Shown here: in pieces, positions 44,138 to 52,141 of the stretch
How positions within the stretch are numbered: the first letter of the stretch is position 1
How the letters are laid out: the number at the start of each line of letters is the position of its first letter
NCBI GenBank assembly: GCA_037045055.1
Contig: JBAOHJ010000002.1
Coordinates: 62,001-126,000, forward strand
Origin: Phosphoribacter sp037045055
Lineage (GTDB): Bacteria; Actinomycetota; Actinomycetes; Actinomycetales; Dermatophilaceae
Length of the DNA: 64,000 bases
Direction of reading: 5' to 3'
The notes under the pieces: generated by a model
Database searches by the model: none
Seen by the model: only the letters and a program-made list of their open reading frames with translations
Told to the model about the DNA's origin: nothing
Translations under genes and position numbers: made by a program

Positions 44138-44236
44138 CTACTTGCGGTTGCGGCGCTGGTGACGGGTCTTGCGCAGCAGCTTGCGGTGCTTCTTCTTGGC
44201 CATCCGCTTGCGGCGCTTCTTGATGACCGAACCCAT
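44138..44236 (-). CDS. Small basic ribosomal protein bS22
   Basis: The 32-residue peptide starts MGSVIKKRRKRMAKKKHRK and ends RHQRRNRK, with more than half Lys/Arg. It matches the AURKAIP1/COX24-type peptide found near the decoding centre of mycobacterial ribosomes (bS22, Rv0500B). The ATG is at 44236, with GAGGAC upstream. The order HTH gene, bS22, galE2-like, acyltransferase is the same as in M. tuberculosis. It is too short for routine gene calls. Confidence 0.93.
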   Translation of the reverse strand: MGSVIKKRRKRMAKKKHRKLLRKTRHQRRNRK

Positions 44237-44419
44237 GGGCAGTCCTCGACGGTGGAAGGGGCAGGTGCACTCCGGTCCTCGGCCGGTGACCAGAACGCCC
44301 GCACCACGCCGCGTAACTCCCGCTCAGCCTACCGGGTGCCGTGCGGGCACCCCAAACGCCGACGGGCAGCCCGACGGCCCGAGCGGCCCGCGGGCCGCCG
44401 GGCGAGGGCGGTCGCGACG

Positions 44420-44620
44420 TCAGGCGGTGTCGACGTACGAACTGCGCAGGTACTCGTGGACGGCGTCCTCGGCCACTCGGAAGGAGCGGCCCACCCGGAC
44501 GGCAGGCAGGTCGCCGCCGTGCACGAGCCGGTACACCGTCATCTTCGACACGCGCATGATCGAGGCGACCTCGGCCACGGTCAGGAACCGGACCTCGGAG
44601 AGCTGCCGCTCGGTGGACAT
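44420..44620 (-). CDS. Helix-turn-helix (excisionase-type) DNA-binding protein
   Basis: The 66-residue MerR/excisionase-type winged helix reads RFLTVAEVASIMRVSKMTVYRLVHGGDLPAVRVGRSFRVAEDAV. The ATG at 44620 has GAGGATC upstream; the longer frame is unlikely. Its orthologue in mycobacteria is Rv0500A, next to bS22 and proC. Despite the family name there is no phage or integrase nearby. Its target genes are unknown. Confidence 0.9.
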   Translation of the reverse strand: MSTERQLSEVRFLTVAEVASIMRVSKMTVYRLVHGGDLPAVRVGRSFRVAEDAVHEYLRSSYVDTA

Positions 44621-44756
44621 GGTGATCCTCGGTCTCCGCACGCGAACGGCGCCGGCTTCCCCTCCGGCGAACATCCGCAGGCGTGCAGGAGAACTCTAGG
44701 GGCAGAAGTGACGCCAGGGGAAGGGGAGGGTCGGCGGTCGCCGGTCACACCTGGGC

Positions 44757-45947
44757 TCAGTCGAACCACACGTCCAGGCCGTGCAACGGGAAGATGGCCT
44801 GGCGGGTGGCCATCACCGCCCGGTCGAGGGCGTTGGACGGGTCGAACCCGAGGTCCCAGGACTTCCACCAGATGAGCTCGCCGCCGAGATCGCCCATGTG
44901 CTTCGGGCCGATCCGGCCGGTGAGCTCGCGCACGTGGGCCAGCCACGACTCGGGCACGAGGGTCTTGGGCAGGATCGGGCGGTGCGCGGCAATGGCGGTC
45001 AGGTGGGTCCACGCCCGAGGGACGACGTCGACGACGGCGTAGCCGCCGCCGCCCAGGGCCACCCAGCGCCCGTCGCAGACCTGGTGGGCCAGCCGGTGGA
45101 TGGCGATGGCCGCGTCCCGCTGGGCCTCGACGGACAGGTGCAGGTGGGCCAGCGGGTCCTCGCTGTGGGTGTCGGCGCCGTGCTGGCTGACGATGATCTC
45201 CGGCTTGAACGCCTTGACCACCGGCAGGACCCCGGCGTTGAACGCGCGCAGCCACCCGGAGTCGCCCAGTCCCGGGGGCAGCGAGATGTTCACCGCGTGG
45301 CCCTCGGCGGCCGGCCCGCCGATGTCGGTGGCCCACCCGGTGCCCGGGAACAGCGCCCGACCGCTCTCGTGGATCGAGACGGTGAGCACCCGCGGGTCGT
45401 CCCAGAAGATCCGCTCGACGCCGTCGCCGTGGTGGACGTCGATGTCGACGTAGGCCACCCGCTTGGCGCCGTGGTCGAGCAGCCACCGAATGCCCACGGC
45501 GATGTCGTTGTAGATGCAGAAACCCGACGCGTTGGCCGGCATCGCGTGGTGCATCCCGCCGCAGAAGTTCACGCCGTGCTCGACCGCGCCGCGCCACACC
45601 GCCTCGCAGACGTGCCGGGTGCCCTCGACGATCCGGGCAGCGGCCTCGTGCATGCCGGGGAAGGCGGGGTCGTCGTCGGTGCCCAGGCCGTAGCTGGGGT
45701 CGGCCAGGTGGGGGTCCGCCGAGGCCCGCTTGACCTCGGCGACGTATGCCGCGTCGTGCACCGTGTGCAGGACCTCGTCGGCCACCGGCGCGGTGTGGTG
45801 GACCTCGATGTCGTCGTGGTCGAACAGCCCGAACGCCTGGCACAAACGGGCGGTGAGGTCCAGGCGGATCGGGGCCATGGGGTGCTCGATGCCGAAGTCG
45901 TACTTCGTGAAGTCCGAGTCCCAGATGACCCGGGCCAGGGGTGCCAT
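44757..45947 (-). CDS. acuC: Acetoin utilization protein AcuC (class I histone deacetylase-like)
   Basis: The 396-residue zinc deacetylase has GGMHHAMPANASGFCIYNDIAVG with the catalytic histidine pair, DIDVHHGDGVERIFW with zinc-binding Asp and His, and LGGGGYAVVDVVPRAW. In Bacillus AcuC deacetylates acetyl-CoA synthetase; here a protein-lysine deacetylase role is likely but the target is unknown. The ATG at 45947 lies six bases after AACGTT, which fits a leaderless mRNA. It is separated by 136 bp from the HTH gene downstream. Confidence 0.92.
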   Translation of the reverse strand: MAPLARVIWDSDFTKYDFGIEHPMAPIRLDLTARLCQAFGLFDHDDIEVHHTAPVADEVLHTVHDAAYVAEVKRASADPHLADPSYGLGTDDDPAFPGMHEAAARIVEGTRHVCEAVWRGAVEHGVNFCGGMHHAMPANASGFCIYNDIAVGIRWLLDHGAKRVAYVDIDVHHGDGVERIFWDDPRVLTVSIHESGRALFPGTGWATDIGGPAAEGHAVNISLPPGLGDSGWLRAFNAGVLPVVKAFKPEIIVSQHGADTHSEDPLAHLHLSVEAQRDAAIAIHRLAHQVCDGRWVALGGGGYAVVDVVPRAWTHLTAIAAHRPILPKTLVPESWLAHVRELTGRIGPKHMGDLGGELIWWKSWDLGFDPSNALDRAVMATRQAIFPLHGLDVWFD

Positions 45948-45953
45948 GTGCGG

Positions 45954-45959
45954 AACGTT
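45954..45959 (-). promoter_or_regulatory. -10-like box before acuC
   Basis: AACGTT on the minus strand ends six bases before the ATG at 45947. It matches NANNNT, and no ribosome site is present. Confidence 0.4.
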
Positions 45960-46047
45960 ACCCCGCGTTCACGTGGTGGACCCGGGACTGCCGTCCCGTT
46001 CTCGCGTGACGGTACGCCGCCGGGGCTCGGCCGGCCGTCCCGTCGGG

Positions 46048-47163
46048 TCAGGCCGGCGCATCCCTCGGCGGCGGGTCGCTGCGGTAGGCCAGGATCTCCG
46101 TCGCCTTGGCGCTGAGCCACACCGGCGCACCCAGGTCGAGCCCCAGCTGGGCGAAGGCCGCCGGGGTGATGTCGGCGATCGCCGGTGGGCGACCGTCGAG
46201 GTCGATGCGGATCGTGTCGCGCAGGTGCTCCACCCCGCGGATGGTCGCCGGCCAGACGTTGCGGGCCGAGACCCCGTCGGGCCGGTGCAGGTGGATGGAG
46301 ATGGCACTGGGCGACACGGCGACCAGGGCCCGGTCGTGCGGCCGCAGCCGCTGGGACTGCGGGTCGCCGATCGCCCGCAGCGTCTCGCCGGTGTCCAGCC
46401 GGATCGTGCCGTCCGGGGCGACGGCGCCGGCATACAGGTTCACGCCGACGAGCCTGGCGATGTACTCGGTCGCCGGTCGCGCGGCCACGTCCCGGGGGGG
46501 CCCCGCCTGCACGACCTCGCCGCGCTCGAGCACGACGAGGTGGTCCGCGAGGGTCAGGGCCTCGAGGGGATCGTGGGTGACGACCAGGGCCGGACCGTCG
46601 AAGGCCGCGAGGGCGCTGCGCAGCTCGACGCGGGTGCTCTGCCGGGTCCGGGCGTCCAGGGCGGCGAGGGGCTCGTCGAGCAGCAGGACGTGCGGGGTCC
46701 CGGCCAGGGCTCGGGCGACCGCGACCCGCTGGGCCTGGCCACCGGAGAGCTGTCGGGGCCGACGCTGCGCCAGCTCGGCCAGCCCGAGCCGCCCGAGGGT
46801 CTGCAGGGCATGCGCGCGGGCCACCCGTCGGGGGCCGCCGCGGACCCGCAGCGGGTAGGCGACGTTGTCCAGGACACTGAGGTGGGGAAACAGCCGGTAG
46901 TCCTGGAAGACGACCGGGCAGCGCCGCCGGGTCGGCTCCAGGAAGGTGCCGGTCGCCGGGTCGTCCCAGGGGGTCCCGGCGAAGGCGATCAGCCCGGCGT
47001 CCAGGGGTGCCAGGCCGGCGACGGCGCGCAGCAGGGTGGTCTTGCCGGCGCCGTTGGGCCCGATGACCGCGACGGTCGACCCGGCCTCGACGTCGAGGGC
47101 GACCTGCAGCACGAAGTCCCCGCGTCGGACCCGCGCGTCGACGTGCAGGGTCCGACTCACCAT
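46048..47163 (-). CDS. modC: Molybdate ABC transporter ATP-binding protein ModC
   Basis: The 371-residue ATPase has Walker A GPNGAGKTT, a Q-loop (FQDYRLFPHL), the signature LSGGQAQR, Walker B VLLLDEPLAALD and the H-loop VTHDP. A C-terminal TOBE (molybdate-binding) domain follows from about residue 280. The length and domains fit ModC. The ATG at 47163 overlaps the ModB stop, and GTG at 47160 is an alternative. It powers molybdate import for molybdenum enzymes. Confidence 0.92.
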   Translation of the reverse strand: MVSRTLHVDARVRRGDFVLQVALDVEAGSTVAVIGPNGAGKTTLLRAVAGLAPLDAGLIAFAGTPWDDPATGTFLEPTRRRCPVVFQDYRLFPHLSVLDNVAYPLRVRGGPRRVARAHALQTLGRLGLAELAQRRPRQLSGGQAQRVAVARALAGTPHVLLLDEPLAALDARTRQSTRVELRSALAAFDGPALVVTHDPLEALTLADHLVVLERGEVVQAGPPRDVAARPATEYIARLVGVNLYAGAVAPDGTIRLDTGETLRAIGDPQSQRLRPHDRALVAVSPSAISIHLHRPDGVSARNVWPATIRGVEHLRDTIRIDLDGRPPAIADITPAAFAQLGLDLGAPVWLSAKATEILAYRSDPPPRDAPA

Positions 47164-47960
47164 GGCGCCGACCCGACTCGCCACCGGTCCCGCAGCAGGA
47201 GCAGGACGGTCACCGAGACGGTCAGCAGCACCAGGCTCAGGGCCACCGCCGCCGGCGGGTCGCTCTCGAACGCCCGGTACACGGCGCCCGGCATGGTCTG
47301 GGTGACCCCGGGCAAGCTGCCGGCGAAGGTCACCGTGGCGCCGAACTCGCCGAGCGCCCGAGCCCAGCACAGGACCGCCCCGGCGGCGACGCTGGGGCCG
47401 ACGAGGGGCAGGGTCACGGTCCGGAACGCGGTGAGCTGGCCGGCGCCGAGGGTCGCCGCGGCCTCTTCGAGCTCCCCACCCGCGGCGCGCAGGCCGCCCT
47501 CGGTGGTGACGACCATGAACGGTAGGGCGACGAAGGTCTGGGCGAGCACGACCGCCGCGGACGTGAACGGGATCTGGTAGCCGGTGGTCTCGTACAGCCA
47601 GCGCCCGACCAGCCCGGTGCGCCCGTAGGCCAGCAGCAGGGCGACCCCCCCGACCACGGGAGGCAGCACGAGCGGCACGGTGACCAGGGCGCGGACCACC
47701 CGCGCAGTCCGGGAGGCGCTGCGGCTCAGCCGCCAGGCCAGCGGCACGCCGAGCACCGTGCACAGGGCAGCGCTGATCGTCGCGGTGACCACGGACAGGC
47801 GCAGGGCCTGCAGGACCGGTTGCCGCCCGAGCAGTGCGGGCAGCTCGCCCCACGGGGCCAGGGCGAGCATGGCGACCAGGGGCGCGACGAGGAAGAGGAC
47901 CCCGACGCCTGCCGGTGCGAGCAGGGCGCCCGGAGGCCGGGGGCGGCGCCGCCCGGTCAT
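47157..47960 (-). CDS. modB: Molybdate ABC transporter permease ModB
   Basis: The 267-residue permease has about six helices and the EAA loop ELEEAAATLGAGQLTAFRTVTLPLVGPS. ALGEFGATVTFAGS is the molybdate-permease signature. The start at 47960 overlaps the ModA stop (ATGA), and its stop overlaps ModC. The frame extends upstream across modA but reads as shadow. Confidence 0.93.
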   Translation of the reverse strand: MTGRRRPRPPGALLAPAGVGVLFLVAPLVAMLALAPWGELPALLGRQPVLQALRLSVVTATISAALCTVLGVPLAWRLSRSASRTARVVRALVTVPLVLPPVVGGVALLLAYGRTGLVGRWLYETTGYQIPFTSAAVVLAQTFVALPFMVVTTEGGLRAAGGELEEAAATLGAGQLTAFRTVTLPLVGPSVAAGAVLCWARALGEFGATVTFAGSLPGVTQTMPGAVYRAFESDPPAAVALSLVLLTVSVTVLLLLRDRWRVGSAPW

Positions 47961-48742
47961 GGGGGCGAGAACCCCTGGGCCTCGAGCACGCGTCGCCCCG
48001 CCGGCGAGAGGACCGCGGCGACGAACAGTCGGGCCAGCTCGGGGTTGGCGCTGGCTCCCAGCTCGGCGATCGAGTAGGACGTCGCGGCGTTGACGTCGGG
48101 CGGGATCCCGATCCCGGTGACGGCCGCGCCGGCCGCCTGGACGTCGGTCACGTAGACCACCGCGGCGTCGACCTCGCCGAGGGTGACCTTGGCCAGGGCG
48201 GCCTTGACGTCCGCCTCGAGGGTGACCGGTCGCACGGTGATCCCGGCCTTGGCCAGCACCGCGGCGGCGGTGGCGCCGCAGGGCACCTCGGCTTGGCACA
48301 GGGCCACCGTGACGTCGGGTCGGCCCAGGTCGGCCAATCCGCTCACCCGGGCAGGGTTGGCCGTCGGGACGGCGATCTGCATGACGTTGCGGGCGAAGGG
48401 GGTGCTGCCGGGCGCCGCGCCGGCCGCGAGCACGGTCGCCATGGTGGCGCTCGACGCGGACGCGAAGACGTCGGCCGGGACGCCGGCGGTGATCTGGGTG
48501 GCCAGCGCGGAGGAGCCGCCGAAGCCGAACCGGACGGTGCTGCCGGGATAGGCGCGCTCGACGTCCGCCCCGATGGTCTCGAAGGCCGCGGTCAGCGAGG
48601 CGGCGGCCAGCACCGTGATGGCACCCCGGGGGGCCCGGTCGGCGCCTGTCGGCGCCGTGTCGCCGGTGCCGGGGGCGCAGGCGCCGGCCCCGAGTGCCAG
48701 CACCAGCGCGGCGGCGCGGGCCAGGTGTCGACGGCGCGTCAT
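47957..48742 (-). CDS. modA: Molybdate-binding lipoprotein ModA
   Basis: The 261-residue family 1 periplasmic-type binding protein has a lipobox near residue 22 (ALGAGAC), then VLAAASLTAAFETIGADVE, FGFGGSSALATQITAGVPADVFASAS and EVDAAVVYVTDVQAAG. These segments contribute the oxyanion-binding pocket. The ATG at 48742 has AAAGGA upstream. It is the first gene of modABC; the upstream 196 bp contain a 14-bp tandem repeat and then the HTH-TOBE regulator gene in the same direction. Confidence 0.92.
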   Translation of the reverse strand: MTRRRHLARAAALVLALGAGACAPGTGDTAPTGADRAPRGAITVLAAASLTAAFETIGADVERAYPGSTVRFGFGGSSALATQITAGVPADVFASASSATMATVLAAGAAPGSTPFARNVMQIAVPTANPARVSGLADLGRPDVTVALCQAEVPCGATAAAVLAKAGITVRPVTLEADVKAALAKVTLGEVDAAVVYVTDVQAAGAAVTGIGIPPDVNAATSYSIAELGASANPELARLFVAAVLSPAGRRVLEAQGFSPP

Positions 48743-48823
48743 CGGGTCCTTTCGCTCGTCGTGCGGTGACGGACGGGCAGGGCTACCGGAGGCTGCAGGC
48801 GTTGGTCGAGGACCCCGGTCGTT

Positions 48824-48865
48824 GGTCCCAGATCGCCGGTCCCAGATCGCCGGTCCCAGATCGCC
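48824..48865. repeat. 14-bp tandem repeat, 3 copies, upstream of modA
   Basis: GGTCCCAGATCGCC is repeated exactly at 48824, 48838 and 48852. It lies 82 bp before modA, between modA and the HTH-TOBE gene. A role as regulator-binding repeats is possible but not shown. Confidence 0.85.
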
Positions 48866-48938
48866 GGTCCGGGGGATATCGGTCGTGCCCGCTGGGTCCC
48901 TGGTCGGGGGGATCTCGGTCGGTGGTTGGGGCGCTCGC

Positions 48939-49343
48939 TCAATGCTGCGGGATCTCCACGACGACGTTGGTGGCCTTGACCGTCGCGACGGCGAGCACCC
49001 CGGCAGTCAGACCGAGCTCGTCGGCGGCCTCTCGGCTCATCAGCGAGACGACGCGGAAGGGCCCCGCCTGGATCTCGACCTGGGCCATGACGGTGTCCCG
49101 CAGGACGCGGGTGACCAGGCCGCGGAAGTGGTTGCGGGCGCTCTGGGCCAGGACCGGGTGGGCGGCGGCGACGTCGGCCTGCTCCTGGGCCAGGCGGGCC
49201 AGGGACGCCCCGGGGATGACCAGCCGGCCGACCTCGTCGCGCTCGGTCGCCAGCCGCCCGCCGTCGGCCAGCCGCCGGACGGTGTCGTCGCTGACCCCGA
49301 GCAGCTCGGCGGCCTGCTTGACCCGATAGTGCGGCGAACTCAT
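48939..49343 (-). CDS. HTH-TOBE molybdate-binding regulator
   Basis: The 134-residue protein has an N-terminal MerR/excisionase-type helix-turn-helix (YRVKQAAELLGVSDDTVRRLADGGRL) and a C-terminal TOBE domain (RNHFRGLVTRVLRDTVMAQVEIQAGPFRVVSLMSREAADELGL) that binds molybdate. The likely role is molybdate-dependent control of the modABC genes directly downstream. The start at 49343 is six bases after TAGCAT and fits a leaderless mRNA. Two related palindromes lie just upstream. Confidence 0.88.
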   Translation of the reverse strand: MSSPHYRVKQAAELLGVSDDTVRRLADGGRLATERDEVGRLVIPGASLARLAQEQADVAAAHPVLAQSARNHFRGLVTRVLRDTVMAQVEIQAGPFRVVSLMSREAADELGLTAGVLAVATVKATNVVVEIPQH

Positions 49344-49349
49344 CCGTTA

Positions 49350-49355
49350 ATGCTA
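49350..49355 (-). promoter_or_regulatory. -10 box for the HTH-TOBE gene
   Basis: TAGCAT ends six bases before the ATG at 49343 and is directly followed, on the upstream side, by a 12-bp palindrome. Confidence 0.55.
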
Positions 49356-49398
49356 CCGCACGTGCGGCTGTCTGCGGCACTTCAGTCCGCGCGTGCGG
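49356..49398. promoter_or_regulatory. Twin palindromes upstream of the HTH-TOBE gene
   Basis: CCGCACGTGCGG (49356-49367) is a perfect 12-bp palindrome. CCGCGCGTGCGG (49387-49398) is the same with one change. The first abuts the -10 box and both lie in the promoter, as expected for an autoregulatory operator pair. Confidence 0.5.
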
Positions 49399-49465
49399 CC
49401 CTCTCGATGGATGCGCGAACGGCACCCGCAGGCTCGACCGCGGCGGCGGCCGGCCGGCATACCGG

Positions 49466-50272
49466 TCAGTCGAGCCCCGCCGCGAGCTGCGCCGAGCGCG
49501 CCGCGGCCGCCTCCATCGCCGTCATGAACGCGGCCCGGACCTTGTGGTCGTCGAGCTGGCGGATCGCGGCCATCGTCGTGCCGCCCGGGCTGGACACCCG
49601 CTCCCGCAGCACGGTCGGATGCTCGCCGGTCTCGCGCAGCATCGTGGCCGCGCCGTAGAGGGTCTGCACGACGAGCTCGGTCGAGGTCGCCCGCGGCATC
49701 CCCAGCAGGACCCCGGCCTCGATCATCGCCTCGACGACGTAGAAGATGTAGGCCGGGCCGCTGCCGGAGATCGCCGTCACCGCGTCCTGGTGCTTCTCGG
49801 GCACCTGGACCACCTTGCCGCACGAGGCGAGCAACGCCTGGGCCTCGGCCAGATGGGCCTCGGTGCAGTGCGCGCCGGGGGAGACCGCGGCCATCCCCTC
49901 GTCGACCAGCGCCGGGGTGTTGGGCATCACCCGCACGACCGAGGAGCCCCGTGGCAGGCGGCGTTCCAGGTATGCCGTGGGGATGCCGGCGGCGAGCGAC
50001 ACGACGAGGTTGCCCGGGTGGATGTGGTCGTGGATCTCCGACAGCAGCGCGTCCATGTCCTGCGGCTTGACCACGAGGACGAGGGTCTGGGCCCGCTGGG
50101 CGGCCTCGACGTTGTCGAGGACCTCGACGGCATACCGGTCGCGCAGGGTCTGGGCGTGCTCGGCGCGCTTGTCGGTGACGACGATCGAGTGCGGGTCGCG
50201 GCCCGAGCGCAGCAACCCCGACAGCAGGGTCTCGCCCATCACCCCGGCCCCGAAGATCGCCGTCGTGCCCAT
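49466..50272 (-). CDS. proC: Pyrroline-5-carboxylate reductase
   Basis: The 268-residue enzyme carries out the last step of proline synthesis with NAD(P)H. The N-terminal Rossmann motif is AIFGAGVMGETLLSGLL, and the C-terminal dimer domain has AISGSGPAYIFYVVEAM and RERVSSPGGTTMAAI, which are diagnostic. The ATG at 50272 is preceded by GGGAG at a spacing of seven. The proline dehydrogenase gene upstream runs in the same direction, so synthesis and breakdown of proline are neighbours. Confidence 0.95.
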   Translation of the reverse strand: MGTTAIFGAGVMGETLLSGLLRSGRDPHSIVVTDKRAEHAQTLRDRYAVEVLDNVEAAQRAQTLVLVVKPQDMDALLSEIHDHIHPGNLVVSLAAGIPTAYLERRLPRGSSVVRVMPNTPALVDEGMAAVSPGAHCTEAHLAEAQALLASCGKVVQVPEKHQDAVTAISGSGPAYIFYVVEAMIEAGVLLGMPRATSTELVVQTLYGAATMLRETGEHPTVLRERVSSPGGTTMAAIRQLDDHKVRAAFMTAMEAAAARSAQLAAGLD

Positions 50273-50405
50273 ATGTCGCTCCCTCGGTCCGGCGCGGGTG
50301 AGCCGCGTGACCCTTGTGCCCGTCGTGCCCCTCGTGCCCTGGGAGCCTACCCAGGTCCCTCGGTCGCCCCGAGCGGGTTTTGCGGCCGGGTGCACCGCGG
50401 CTCGG

Positions 50406-51353
50406 TCAGCCGCGGGTGGGCAGTCCGCGCAGGAAGAACGCGACGTTGGCCGGTTTCTCGGCCAACCGGCGCATGAGATAGCCGTACCACTGGTCGCCCA
50501 CCGGGACGTAGACGCGCATCTGGTCGCCTCGATCGGCGATGAGCTGCTGCTCGTCGGGGCGGATGCCGTAGAGCATCTGGTACTCGAACGACCGGGGGTC
50601 GCGCCCGTTGCGGGCGGCCAGCGCGCCGGCGATCTCGACCAGCCGCGGGTCGTGGGTGGCCACCATCGGGTACCCCGCGCCCTCCATGAGGATGCGCAGG
50701 CACCGGACGTAGGCCCGGTCGACCTCGCCGCCGTCCTGGTAGGCCACCGACTCGGGCTCGCGGTAGGCGCCTTTGCACAGCCGCACCCGAGACCCGGCCC
50801 GGGCCAGGTCGCGGCAGTCGGCCTCGGTGCGGTGCAGGTAGGCCTGCAGGACCGCCCCGGTCTGGGGGTAGTCCACCCGCAGCTGGGCCAGCGCCGCCAG
50901 GGTCGCCTCGGTGCGGGTGTGGTCCTCCATGTCGAGGGTGACCGTGGTGCCCGCCTCGGCGGCGGCGTGGCAGACCTGGCGGGCATGGTCCAGGGCGACC
51001 CGCTCGCCGTCGGGCAGCGCCAGGCCGAGCGCGGTGAGCTTGAGCGAGACCTCGGCGCGACCCGCCGCGGCATACCCCGCGCCGGCGAGCATGCCCACGA
51101 GCACGAGGTAGGCGTCGCGGGTGCGTTGGGCCTGCTCGAGGCTCAGGGTGTCCTCGCCGAGGTAGTCGATGGTCGTCATCCGGCCGGTGGCCGCCAGCGC
51201 GCCGGCCGCGCGGACGGCGTCCTCCAGGCGGGGGCCGGGCACGAATCGCCGGACCACCGCGCGGCTGACCGGTGCCCGCTCGACGAGGTCGCGCACCCGG
51301 GTGGAGGCCGCCAGCGTCAGCAATGAGCTGCGCAGCACGTCACCGGCGTCCAC
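50406..51353 (-). CDS. Proline dehydrogenase
   Basis: The 315-residue flavoprotein of the PRODH TIM-barrel type oxidises proline to pyrroline-5-carboxylate. Motifs include VSLKLTALGLAL, DMEDHTRTEATLA, RVRLCKGAYREPESVAY, PMVATHDPRLVEIA and FEYQMLYGIRPDEQ. It is the single-domain form, so a separate P5C dehydrogenase must exist. GTG at 51353 is chosen because TAGGGT ends six bases before it; the GTG at 51359 directly abuts that box and could not be in a leaderless transcript. Confidence 0.92.
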   Translation of the reverse strand: MDAGDVLRSSLLTLAASTRVRDLVERAPVSRAVVRRFVPGPRLEDAVRAAGALAATGRMTTIDYLGEDTLSLEQAQRTRDAYLVLVGMLAGAGYAAAGRAEVSLKLTALGLALPDGERVALDHARQVCHAAAEAGTTVTLDMEDHTRTEATLAALAQLRVDYPQTGAVLQAYLHRTEADCRDLARAGSRVRLCKGAYREPESVAYQDGGEVDRAYVRCLRILMEGAGYPMVATHDPRLVEIAGALAARNGRDPRSFEYQMLYGIRPDEQQLIADRGDQMRVYVPVGDQWYGYLMRRLAEKPANVAFFLRGLPTRG

Positions 51354-51359
51354 GGGCAC

Positions 51360-51365
51360 ACCCTA
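51360..51365 (-). promoter_or_regulatory. -10 box that sets the proline dehydrogenase start
   Basis: TAGGGT on the minus strand has six bases (GTGCCC) before the GTG at 51353. This matches the spacing used elsewhere in the window and moves the start two codons downstream of the longest frame. Confidence 0.55.
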
Positions 51366-51406
51366 CGCGCGGACCTCCTCGGGGGTGGGGGCCGCGCGAG
51401 TCGAGG

Positions 51407-52141
51407 TCACGGGGTGCGCCGACGCAGGGTGAGCGATCCCAGCGCCAGGGACAGCAGGGCGAACCCGACGATGATCGCGACGTTCTTGCCCACCTCGCCC
51501 CCGGCGTCGGCCCGGACCTGGACCGCGGTCATGGCGTCGACGGCATACGACAGCGGCAGCACGTCGGAGAACTGGCGCAGCCCCCCGGGCAGCCGGTCGC
51601 GCGCGACGAACAGCCCGCACAGCAGCAGTTGGGGGAAGATGAACGCCGGCATGAACTGCACCGCCTGGAACTCGGTGCGGGCGAAGGCCGACGCCAGCAG
51701 CCCCAGCGGGGTGCCGAGCACGGCGTCGAAGACCGCGACGACGCCCAGCAGCCAGGTGTCCCCGCGCACGTCCAGCCCGCAGACGTACACGGCGAACGCC
51801 ACGACGACGACCGCCTGGACGATCGCGACGATGGCGAAGGCGAGAGCGTACCCGAACATGAGGTCGGCCTTGCCCAGCGGGGACGTGAGCAGCCGCTCGA
51901 GGGTGCCTCCGGTGCGTTCGCGCAGGGTGGCGATCGAGGTGACGATGAACATCACCGTCATGGGGAAGATGCCCAGCAGCCCGGGCCCGATGGCGTCGAA
52001 GAACGGGGTGTCGGCAAAGATCCACGCGAGCAACCCCATGAGCACGCACGGCACGGCGACGAGCAGGGCCATGGTCCGGCGGTCCGAGCGCAGCTGGCGC
52101 AGGACACGGACGGCGGTGGCGAGGGTGAGCCGGGCGCTCAT
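51407..52141 (-). CDS. ABC-2 type transporter permease
   Basis: The 244-residue membrane protein has six helices in the ABC-2 (drug or polyketide exporter) layout: LRQLRSDRRTMALLVAVPCVLM at the start, RERTGGTLERLLTSPLGKADLMFGY in the coupling region, and FVARDRLPGGLRQFSDVLPLSYAVD near the end. It overlaps the ATPase stop (ATGA). Substrate is unknown; a TetR regulator upstream suggests a toxic compound. Confidence 0.9.
   Translation of the reverse strand: MSARLTLATAVRVLRQLRSDRRTMALLVAVPCVLMGLLAWIFADTPFFDAIGPGLLGIFPMTVMFIVTSIATLRERTGGTLERLLTSPLGKADLMFGYALAFAIVAIVQAVVVVAFAVYVCGLDVRGDTWLLGVVAVFDAVLGTPLGLLASAFARTEFQAVQFMPAFIFPQLLLCGLFVARDRLPGGLRQFSDVLPLSYAVDAMTAVQVRADAGGEVGKNVAIIVGFALLSLALGSLTLRRRTP

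Noticed and set aside
44420..44620. Excisionase of a mobile element
   Set aside because: It is the conserved Rv0500A-type regulator next to bS22, with no integrase nearby.
51354..51359. GTG at 51359 as start of proline dehydrogenase
   Set aside because: The -10 box TAGGGT ends right before it, so it would be outside a transcript starting at 51353.
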